DNA of 5,048 nucleotides from Clostridiales bacterium UBA1779 (GTDB lineage: Bacteria > Bacillota > Clostridia > Oscillospirales > CAG-272). Of the stretch, positions 1-5,048 are shown one piece after another. Position 1 is the stretch's first letter. Each line of letters begins with the position of its first letter. Location: NCBI GenBank assembly GCA_002314565.1, contig DCGL01000020.1, positions 1 to 5,048 on the forward strand, given 5' to 3'. The notes below the pieces were generated by a model. That model had not been told where the DNA came from and searched no databases. It was given only the letters and a program-made list of their open reading frames with translations. A program made the translations under genes and the position numbers.

Positions 1-29
1 GATTTGCTCATGCCGAGCACACATACAAT

Positions 30-76
30 AACCCGCATCTGCACAAAATCAGTAAAATTTCGTGCAGATGCGGGTT
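30..76. terminator. Long hairpin, probable (possibly bidirectional) terminator
   Basis: The arms 30-44 and 62-76 are perfect 15-bp inverted repeats (AACCCGCATCTGCAC and its complement). Inside them, 46-49 (AAAT) can pair with 57-60 (ATTT), leaving a 7-nt loop at 50-56 and one A/C mismatch. With T29 bulged, the outer bases 26-28 can also pair with 77-79. The hairpin begins about 20 nt past the stop codon of the minus-strand alpha-galactosidase gene, where a terminator is expected. Read on the minus strand it is followed by TTATTGTATG, only a weak U-tract. Read on the plus strand it is followed by TTTT and then GC. It may therefore serve both strands, including an unseen gene to the left. The structure is seen directly; the terminator role is inferred. 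Confidence 0.65.
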
Positions 77-96
77 TTGCTGTGATATCAGATAAA

Positions 97-2259
97 TTAT
101 TCGGCCTCGAGTGTCAGAGTATATGAAGCAAAATCCTTCTTGACTCGTGGCATGCAGATGCCGAGATTTGAAAGCACTGCGCCCGGGACGCTTACGTCAA
201 GTTCGGCGATGTGATAAATCTTGTCACCGGCAAGTCCGGGAATCTTAAAGCGGGGATTTTGCTTATGGGGATTGAGGGCCTGGTAATACGTGGCGAAGGC
301 ACGCTTTTTGTCTTTGGACACAACGCAAATCACGCATTCGTTGCCCTCGGTGCGGTTGCAGCCGCGGTAGAGATCGCCGCGAAGAATAAGGTCATCGATC
401 TCATGATATTTTTCAACGTCGGCCTTAATTCGTTCAAATTCTTCTTTCGGATATTTTGCAACGTCAAATTCGTATCCGAAAATGCCGCCGTAAGCGATAT
501 TCGTTCTCGTATCGGCACAGATGATTCTGCCATTGCGGATATTAGGTGAGAGTGAGACGTGGTTTGAGGAGCTCGACATCGGGAAAACGAGCTCGGTTCC
601 GAGCTGAATTACCGTTCTGTCATCTGCATCGGTATTGTCGGAGGTCCAGATCTGCGGGAAGTAGGCAAGCATTGCACCGTCGAAGCGGGCTCCTCCTCCG
701 GAGCAGCCTTCAAAGAGAATATCCGGGAAGGACTCGGTCAGATATTTTGCCAGGCTGTAAACTCCGAGCACGAATCTGTGCTGAAGTTCTCCCTGTCTGT
801 CAGCGGGAAGTGCATAAGACCAGTTTTCAGTCAGCGGACGGTTCATATCCCACTTGATATATGAAGCCCCGCTTTCGGAAATCACCTTATACATAAGTTT
901 TTTGATGTAATCCACGACCTCTTCTCTTGAGAAATCCAGAACGTACTGGTTTCTCGAAGGAACGGCCGGTCTGCCGGGAACGGCAATGGCCCAGTCGGGA
1001 TGAGCGCGGTAGAGGTCAGAATCGGGGTTGACCATTTCAGGCTCAATCCAGAGACCGAATTTAATTCCGTTCTGTTTGCAGCGGTCGGCAATTGCAATAA
1101 GTCCGCCGGGAAGTTTTTCTTCGTTTACAAACCAGTCGCCAAGCCCCGCCTTATCGTTGTTTCTGGCACCGAACCATCCGTCATCGAGAACGAAAAGTTC
1201 AATTCCGCTGTCCTTGAGTGCGTCAATGGTATCGAAGAGGCGCTGTCTGTCGAATGAGAAGTGCATACCTTCCCAGCTGTTGAGAACTACGGGGCGGCGT
1301 GTGTACACCCAACGCGGGTTAATAACGTAATTTCTGAAGAAATCGTGATACTGACGGCTCATCTGTCCGAGACCGCGATTCGAATAGCAAAGGGCAAGCT
1401 CGGGAGTTTCAAATTTTTCGCCGTTTTCAAGCTTCCATGCAAAGCTTTCGGGGTTGATACCGGTGCTGACTCTGCATCTGCCCGATTCGTCAACCTCAAC
1501 GCTTTCGTAGTGTGAGCCGCTGTATATCAGGGAGGTGGCAAAAACCTCTCCCTTTTCTTCATCGGTTCCCGGACGAAGCAGGGCCGTAAAGTTCGCATGG
1601 TTTGCGGTTGTCGTTCCGCGAATGTTTCCGATTGAGGTGCGGCCGTGATGAAGCTTTGTGAACTCGGGTGTCTTCTCTCTTGCGTGATGTCCTTCGAGTG
1701 TCATCAGTTCGAAATCACTGTCATAGTAATCTACAGTTGCGGAAAGAGCACGGCGCAGCGTGACGGTCGAGCCTGTTCCGTTGATGATTTCGGCTCTTCT
1801 CGTAAGAATGTTTTCTTCATCATAGACGGTGTAGAAAAGTTTTACGCTCAGGCCGGTATTTTTATCCGAAAGCACAATTACAAGCGTTTCTCCCCCGCGG
1901 GACGTCGGAATTCCGCTGCCGATTGCCGGCTTTACGGGCAGAATTTCATGGGAAAGATAGCTGAGGTCGGCAACGCGGGCTCCTCTTTCGTCTTCCGGAA
2001 CCAGGGCCGGCTCACGGAAATCGCCGAGATAAGCAGTGGAGTACTCCTGCATAATATCTGCGTAAATATGCTTGCTGTCCGGAATTCCGGGATTGAAGCT
2101 CTTTACCCATTCAGGCTTGAAATAACGGAAATCGCATTCGGGAACGCGGGCTCCGTAATAGCAATGTGTCAGATATCCGTCTGAATTCACTCTCATTGCA
2201 TAAGTGAAATTCTTTCCGTTCAGAAAGAAGGTTTTGGTTTCTTCATTAAAGCCGATCAT
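97..2259 (-). CDS. Alpha-galactosidase, glycoside hydrolase family 36
   Basis: The 720-aa product should hydrolyse terminal alpha-1,6-galactosyl residues from melibiose, raffinose and related oligosaccharides with retention of configuration. Family architecture is complete: an N-terminal beta-sandwich (about 25-285), a TIM-barrel catalytic domain (about 290-630) and a C-terminal beta domain (about 645-718). Visible motifs are NSWEGMHF (327-334), DDGWFGAR (359-366), GDW (374-376), WIEPEMVNPDSDLY (404-417), KWDMNR (469-474) with the predicted nucleophile D471, GCSGGGARFD (518-527) and WTSDNTDA with the predicted acid/base D541. Length matches the roughly 700-750 aa bacterial tetrameric GH36 enzymes (called AgaA, RafA or MelA in different species, so no symbol is given). 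There is no signal peptide, so it should act in the cytoplasm on imported sugar. The ATG at 2259-2257 has a GGAGG 7 nt upstream. No transporter, regulator or other sugar gene is adjacent in this window. The reading frame is intact. Confidence 0.96.
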   Translation of the reverse strand: MIGFNEETKTFFLNGKNFTYAMRVNSDGYLTHCYYGARVPECDFRYFKPEWVKSFNPGIPDSKHIYADIMQEYSTAYLGDFREPALVPEDERGARVADLSYLSHEILPVKPAIGSGIPTSRGGETLVIVLSDKNTGLSVKLFYTVYDEENILTRRAEIINGTGSTVTLRRALSATVDYYDSDFELMTLEGHHAREKTPEFTKLHHGRTSIGNIRGTTTANHANFTALLRPGTDEEKGEVFATSLIYSGSHYESVEVDESGRCRVSTGINPESFAWKLENGEKFETPELALCYSNRGLGQMSRQYHDFFRNYVINPRWVYTRRPVVLNSWEGMHFSFDRQRLFDTIDALKDSGIELFVLDDGWFGARNNDKAGLGDWFVNEEKLPGGLIAIADRCKQNGIKFGLWIEPEMVNPDSDLYRAHPDWAIAVPGRPAVPSRNQYVLDFSREEVVDYIKKLMYKVISESGASYIKWDMNRPLTENWSYALPADRQGELQHRFVLGVYSLAKYLTESFPDILFEGCSGGGARFDGAMLAYFPQIWTSDNTDADDRTVIQLGTELVFPMSSSSNHVSLSPNIRNGRIICADTRTNIAYGGIFGYEFDVAKYPKEEFERIKADVEKYHEIDDLILRGDLYRGCNRTEGNECVICVVSKDKKRAFATYYQALNPHKQNPRFKIPGLAGDKIYHIAELDVSVPGAVLSNLGICMPRVKKDFASYTLTLEAE

Positions 2260-2266
2260 TTCTCTG

Positions 2267-2271
2267 CCTCC
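2267..2271 (-). promoter_or_regulatory. Ribosome binding site of the alpha-galactosidase gene
   Basis: CCTCC on the plus strand reads GGAGG on the minus strand. It sits 7 nt before the ATG whose first base is 2259, which is near-ideal spacing and fixes the start codon. Confidence 0.85.
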
Positions 2272-2287
2272 GAATAATAATTAAAAA

Positions 2288-2316
2288 AGTATACCACTTT
2301 TGTTTAATCCCGTCAA
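2288..2316 (-). promoter_or_regulatory. Sigma-A type promoter of the alpha-galactosidase gene
   Basis: On the minus strand the -35 box is TTGACG (2316-2311, 5 of 6 to consensus) and the -10 box is TATACT (2293-2288, 5 of 6), separated by exactly 17 bp. TGG directly before the -10 gives a TGN extended -10. Transcription would start near 2281, leaving a leader of about 22 nt that contains the ribosome binding site. The boxes are seen in sequence; activity is inferred. Confidence 0.8.
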
Positions 2317-2342
2317 GCTGACTTTTGCCTGTTTTGTCTCAG

Positions 2343-2352
2343 TTTACGTAAA
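2343..2352. promoter_or_regulatory. Palindrome TTTACGTAAA, possible operator between divergent promoters
   Basis: This is a perfect 10-bp palindrome in the roughly 70 bp between the two divergent -35 boxes. It is centred about 67 bp upstream of the predicted alpha-galactosidase start and about 75 bp upstream of the predicted membrane-protein start. Such a position would suit an activator or a shared regulator. It does not match the canonical catabolite-control (cre) or GalR/LacI operator pattern, and no regulator gene is present in the window. In AT-rich DNA a 10-bp palindrome can arise by chance. Confidence 0.25.
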
Positions 2353-2386
2353 AAACGGTACAAACCGACCCGAAAACAAAAAACAC

Positions 2387-2415
2387 TTGCCTAATATGGC
2401 AAAAAATGATATAAT
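2387..2415 (+). promoter_or_regulatory. Sigma-A type promoter of the membrane-protein/ligase unit
   Basis: The -35 box is TTGCCT (2387-2392, 4 of 6) and the -10 box is a perfect TATAAT (2410-2415), with a 17-bp spacer. TGA just before it (2407-2409) gives a TGN extended -10. Transcription would start near 2422, giving a leader of about 30 nt. Transcription from here probably continues through the downstream ligase gene. Confidence 0.8.
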
Positions 2416-2438
2416 AATATGTATTTTTATTAAAAATC

Positions 2439-2444
2439 AGGAGG
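2439..2444 (+). promoter_or_regulatory. Ribosome binding site of the membrane-protein gene
   Basis: A full AGGAGG lies 8 nt before the ATG at 2453. It decides the start: the same frame is open back to 2300, but that extension would begin upstream of the promoter and would have no ribosome binding site. Confidence 0.88.
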
Positions 2445-2452
2445 AAAAGCCC

Positions 2453-3214
2453 ATGAAAAACAGTTCTGTCAACGCAAAAAACTTTATTTTGAAGGGGGGC
2501 TGCTATTTACTCGGTTTTCTTCTGATTGCCACGGGAATCAACTTTACGAAGATGACTGCCCTCGGTATTTCCCCGGTAAGTTCCATCCCGAGAGCCTGCC
2601 AGCTTATCTGGGATTTCACCCTCGGAACAACCACCTTCATCATTTACGGTGTGCTGATTGTTCTGCAGCTGCTCCTTCTCTTTATTGCTCTGAAAAAGAA
2701 AAATGAAAAAGTCACCGGCAAAAACCTCATTCCCTTTGCAAAGGCACTGCTGGGGTTTCCCGTAACATTTCTCTTCTCTTTTATGATTGACCTGACGGGA
2801 CTTGATGCAAAGGCCTTCGGCCACCTGCTTCTGGGCTTCCCGAGACCCGAAAATTATCCGATGCGTGCGCTATACACCGTAATCGGGCTTATACTCATCG
2901 CAGCCGGCGTGTTTATGTACCTGCGTCCCCGCTGGATTCCCATGCCCGCAGAGGGACTGGCTTCAGCAATGTCCGAGCTTTTCGGCATGAAGTTCGGTGA
3001 CTGCAAGACCATCGTAGACTGCTCAATGATAGCAATAGCCCTTGTACTGCAGCTGATTTTCCTCGGCGGATTTTCATCCTTCACAAGCGAAGCGGTCGTT
3101 GTCAGAGAGGGTACGGCAGTGGCTGCCGTTGCGGTCGGACAGCTCGTTAAGCTTCTGACAAAGCTTTTCGGCGCCAAAGCCGACAAACTCATCGGTATTC
3201 AGAAAAAACAATAA
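2453..3214 (+). CDS. YczE/YitT-like (DUF6198-like) multi-pass membrane protein
   Basis: The 253-aa protein is very hydrophobic, with about five to six membrane segments near residues 11-29, 58-80, 95-113, 138-156, 187-207 and perhaps 219-239. Positive loops such as KKKNEK (81-86) and a KKQ tail suggest cytoplasmic faces. Family-like signatures are TALGISPVSSIP (35-46) after the first helix, PAEGLASAMSELFG (165-178) with the following DCKTIVDCSM, and REGTAVAAVAVGQLVK (218-233). These resemble the Firmicutes YczE/YitT-type membrane proteins, whose biochemical function is not established; YczE has been linked genetically to polyketide production in Bacillus. The gene has its own promoter and ribosome binding site and lies 77 bp before an acyl-CoA synthetase-like gene in the same direction, probably in one transcript. 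The family call comes from memory of motifs, so the exact subfamily is uncertain. A transport or lipid-linked role would be inference only. Confidence 0.8.
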   Translation: MKNSSVNAKNFILKGGCYLLGFLLIATGINFTKMTALGISPVSSIPRACQLIWDFTLGTTTFIIYGVLIVLQLLLLFIALKKKNEKVTGKNLIPFAKALLGFPVTFLFSFMIDLTGLDAKAFGHLLLGFPRPENYPMRALYTVIGLILIAAGVFMYLRPRWIPMPAEGLASAMSELFGMKFGDCKTIVDCSMIAIALVLQLIFLGGFSSFTSEAVVVREGTAVAAVAVGQLVKLLTKLFGAKADKLIGIQKKQ

Positions 3215-3272
3215 AATTCTGCCCCGTGAGGGCATATTTCACTTTGATTTATACAATTTTATTACAACATTC

Positions 3273-3278
3273 AGGAGG
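3273..3278 (+). promoter_or_regulatory. Ribosome binding site of the ligase gene, with long spacing
   Basis: A perfect AGGAGG lies 13 nt before the ATG at 3292, longer than the usual 5-9 nt. No ATG, GTG or TTG lies closer in frame. The only earlier in-frame start, a GTG at 3226, has no ribosome binding site and would add 22 residues unlike the family. The ATG at 3292 is therefore the best start despite the spacing. Confidence 0.75.
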
Positions 3279-3291
3279 ACAAAAACGCAAA

Positions 3292-5013
3292 ATGAACAGA
3301 GGAAAGAATTATCCGTTATACACGACAACGGTATTCAGAGATTTCAAAGTACTGGTCGATCAGGCCGCTGAACAGAATCCTGATTCAGTCGCCATTTCTT
3401 ACAAAGACAATCCCAGAGACGAAGAAGTCAAAAAAGTAACTTACCCGCAATTCCGCGATGATATTCATGCTCTTGCAACGGAAGAAATTGCCATGAACCT
3501 TGAGAACAAAAAGGTTGCAATTGTCGGAGGCTGCACAAAGGGCTGGATTTACAGTTATTTTTCCCTTATGGCAATGGGCGCCGTTACGGTTCCTCTCGAT
3601 AAAGAGATGCCCGCTGAGGACCTTGCCGCAACTATTAAGCGCGCAGGCAGCATTGCCGTTTTCTACGGTTCCGAAGCTGCTGCCAAGATGCCCGTTCTCA
3701 GAGAACAATCCGGGGTCAGCACCTTCGTATGTATGAACGGCGAACGCGATTCCGAAACCGATCTTCTTCTCGACGACCTTGTAAAAGCCGGAGACGCCAG
3801 ACTCTCAGACGGAGATAAGAGCTTCGAAAGATACGAAGTCGATGACGATAAACTTGCTTCAATCGTGTTTACATCGGGAACGACAGGCAAGGGCAAGGGC
3901 GTTATGCTCTCTGTAAAGAACATCGTTTCCGATATGACACAGGGTATGTATAACTTCGACATCACCCGCAAAACCATGATGGTTCTGCCTCCTCACCACA
4001 CCTTCGGCTCAACCGTTAACCTTGTAGGTCACCTGGCACAGGGCTGTGAAGTATATCTTTCATCAGGTGTTAAATATCTTGTCAAAGAACTCAAGGAACA
4101 GCAGCCGACACATATGGTTCTCGTTCCCCTCTTCGTTGAGACGCTTTACCGCAAAATCTGGTCGACAGCCGAAAAATCCGGCAAGGCAGACAAGCTTAAA
4201 AAAGCCATTAAGCTCAGCAACGGAATGCGCAAGATGGGTATTGACGTTCGCCATAAGCTTTTCAAGGACGTTCTCGATACCTTCGGCGGCAAGCTCGGAA
4301 TGATTATCTGCGGCGGAGCTGCACTTAATCAGGATATCATAGATTTCTTCGATGCCATCGGAATCACGATTCTCAACGGATACGGAATCACCGAAGCAGC
4401 TCCTCTTATTTCCGCAAACCGCAATGAGTGGCAGAAAAACGGCAGCGTGGGTACTCCCATTATCGGCGAAAAGGTAAAGATTTTCGAACCTGATGAGAAC
4501 GGCGAAGGCGAGATTTGCGTCAAGGGTCCCAACGTTATGCTCGGATACTATGAGGATGAAGCAGCCACAAAGGCCGTTTTCGATGAGGACGGATATTTCC
4601 ACACAGGAGACTACGGAAAGCTCGATGAGGACGGCTGGATTTACATCACCGGACGTATTAAGAACCTGATTATCTTCTCAAACGGCAAAAACGTTTATCC
4701 TGAGGAAATCGAGTGCGAGATTTCAAGAATACGCGGCGTTCTCGAGGTCGTTGCCTATGCCGGCGAAAGCAAATCCGATCCCGGCAAGGAAGTCATCGTT
4801 GCCGAGATTTATCCCGACTTCGAGCAGCTGAAGCTCGACGGAATCGAATCTGATGAGCAGATTCAGACCTACTTCAATGAAAACGTCAGAAAAGCCAATG
4901 CCAATATGGCCCCCTACAAGAAAGTCGGCCTTGTTAAGGTAAGACGCACTGAGTTTGTCAAGAATACCTCAAGAAAGATTACAAGATTCTCAATTGACAA
5001 AACCATTGATTAA
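3292..5013 (+). CDS. AMP-binding long-chain acyl-CoA synthetase-like protein (ANL superfamily)
   Basis: The 573-aa enzyme should activate a carboxylic acid, probably a fatty acid, with ATP to an acyl-adenylate and transfer it to CoA or another thiol acceptor. The ANL core motifs occur in order: the P-loop TSGTTGKGKG (194-203), LPPHHTFG (232-239) lining the acyl site, CGGAAL (340-345), YGITE (364-368), HTGD (437-440, with D440 expected to bind ribose), the hinge-region TGR (453-455), NGKNVYPEEIE (464-474), and the C-terminal KNTSRKITR (557-565) with K562 as the expected catalytic lysine. No signal peptide, membrane helix, carrier domain or acyltransferase domain is fused to it, so it is a stand-alone cytoplasmic or membrane-peripheral enzyme. 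The CGGAAL and NGYGITEAAP stretch is more like FadD15-type long-chain synthetases than acetyl-CoA synthetases or NRPS adenylation domains. Substrate and acceptor (CoA or ACP) cannot be read from the sequence. It probably shares a transcript with the upstream membrane-protein gene. Confidence 0.92.
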   Translation: MNRGKNYPLYTTTVFRDFKVLVDQAAEQNPDSVAISYKDNPRDEEVKKVTYPQFRDDIHALATEEIAMNLENKKVAIVGGCTKGWIYSYFSLMAMGAVTVPLDKEMPAEDLAATIKRAGSIAVFYGSEAAAKMPVLREQSGVSTFVCMNGERDSETDLLLDDLVKAGDARLSDGDKSFERYEVDDDKLASIVFTSGTTGKGKGVMLSVKNIVSDMTQGMYNFDITRKTMMVLPPHHTFGSTVNLVGHLAQGCEVYLSSGVKYLVKELKEQQPTHMVLVPLFVETLYRKIWSTAEKSGKADKLKKAIKLSNGMRKMGIDVRHKLFKDVLDTFGGKLGMIICGGAALNQDIIDFFDAIGITILNGYGITEAAPLISANRNEWQKNGSVGTPIIGEKVKIFEPDENGEGEICVKGPNVMLGYYEDEAATKAVFDEDGYFHTGDYGKLDEDGWIYITGRIKNLIIFSNGKNVYPEEIECEISRIRGVLEVVAYAGESKSDPGKEVIVAEIYPDFEQLKLDGIESDEQIQTYFNENVRKANANMAPYKKVGLVKVRRTEFVKNTSRKITRFSIDKTID

Positions 5014-5023
5014 TAAGTAAAAT

Positions 5024-5048
5024 AGGGGCTGTTAAAAAACTCAGTTTT
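5024..5048 (+). terminator. Partial terminator-like sequence cut by the window end
   Basis: About 10 nt past the ligase stop codon come AGGGGCTGTT and then AAAACTCAGTTTT (5036-5048), in which AAAACT and AGTTTT are complementary across one base. This looks like the left arm and tip of a hairpin whose right arm (expected AACAGCCCC followed by Ts) would lie beyond 5048. Only the left part is visible, so the call is an inference. Confidence 0.4.

Noticed and set aside
1..31. Tail of a plus-strand gene ending at the TAA at 29-31
   Set aside because: A short open stretch before this TAA exists, but about nine codons are too few to support a gene, and the stop overlaps the hairpin arm.
1645..2184. 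Plus-strand 179-aa open frame inside the alpha-galactosidase gene
   Set aside because: It is a shadow of the coding bias on the opposite strand: no ribosome binding site, no recognisable domain, and fully inside a well-supported gene.
2300..2452. N-terminal extension of the membrane protein by 51 residues to an upstream ATG at 2300
   Set aside because: It would cover both the -35 and the perfect -10 box of the gene's own promoter, has no ribosome binding site, and the added residues look like translated AT-rich intergenic DNA. The ATG at 2453 has an ideal AGGAGG.
3220..3234. Small hairpin TGCCC-CGTGA-GGGCA just after the membrane-protein stop, as a terminator
   Set aside because: The stem is only 5 bp and is followed by ATATTTCAC rather than a run of Ts. 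It is unlikely to stop transcription before the ligase gene, though weak attenuation cannot be excluded.
3252..3257. TACAAT as the -10 box of a separate ligase promoter
   Set aside because: It is 5 of 6 to consensus, but no acceptable -35 box lies 16-18 bp upstream (the sequence there is AGGGCA-like). AT-rich spacer DNA explains it.
3226..3291. N-terminal extension of the ligase to a GTG at 3226
   Set aside because: There is no ribosome binding site before it, and the extension would translate through the AGGAGG at 3273-3278. The extra 22 residues do not resemble the family.
4063..4602. Minus-strand 179-aa open frame inside the ligase gene
   Set aside because: It is antisense to conserved ANL motifs including YGITE, has no ribosome binding site or recognisable domain, and is best explained by codon bias.

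Overview
The window reads as ordinary chromosomal DNA of a low-to-mid GC Gram-positive anaerobe, most likely a gut or rumen Clostridia (Oscillospiraceae/Ruminococcaceae-like Bacillota). This is inferred from strong AGGAGG/GGAGG ribosome binding sites, near-consensus sigma-A promoters, short intergenic spaces and the flavour of the proteins. No species can be named. No mobile element, CRISPR array, tRNA or rRNA is visible.

Layout: (1) Positions 1-96 are non-coding and hold a long perfect inverted repeat (30-76), a terminator-like hairpin beyond the end of the first gene. (2) Positions 97-2259, minus strand, encode an intact cytoplasmic GH36 alpha-galactosidase of 720 aa with both catalytic aspartates visible. 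(3) Positions 2260-2452 are a divergent intergenic region with two back-to-back promoters. Each has a 17-bp spacer and a TGN extended -10. A 10-bp palindrome lies between them. (4) Positions 2453-3214, plus strand, encode a 253-aa multi-pass membrane protein of the YczE/YitT-like (DUF6198-like) type. (5) After a 77-bp gap, 3292-5013, plus strand, encode a 573-aa ANL-superfamily adenylating enzyme resembling long-chain acyl-CoA synthetases. (6) Positions 5014-5048 start what looks like a terminator cut by the window end.

The alpha-galactosidase would release galactose from imported melibiose or raffinose-family oligosaccharides. No sugar transporter or regulator is present here, so it looks monocistronic within the window. 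The membrane protein and the acyl-CoA synthetase-like enzyme probably form a two-gene transcription unit, because no convincing terminator or promoter separates them. Their pairing suggests, without proving it, a role in acyl or lipid chemistry at the membrane. The two units share the intergenic region but have no obvious metabolic link. I do not see a convincing new biological system. The most interesting points are the membrane-protein/ligase pairing and the symmetric divergent promoter region.
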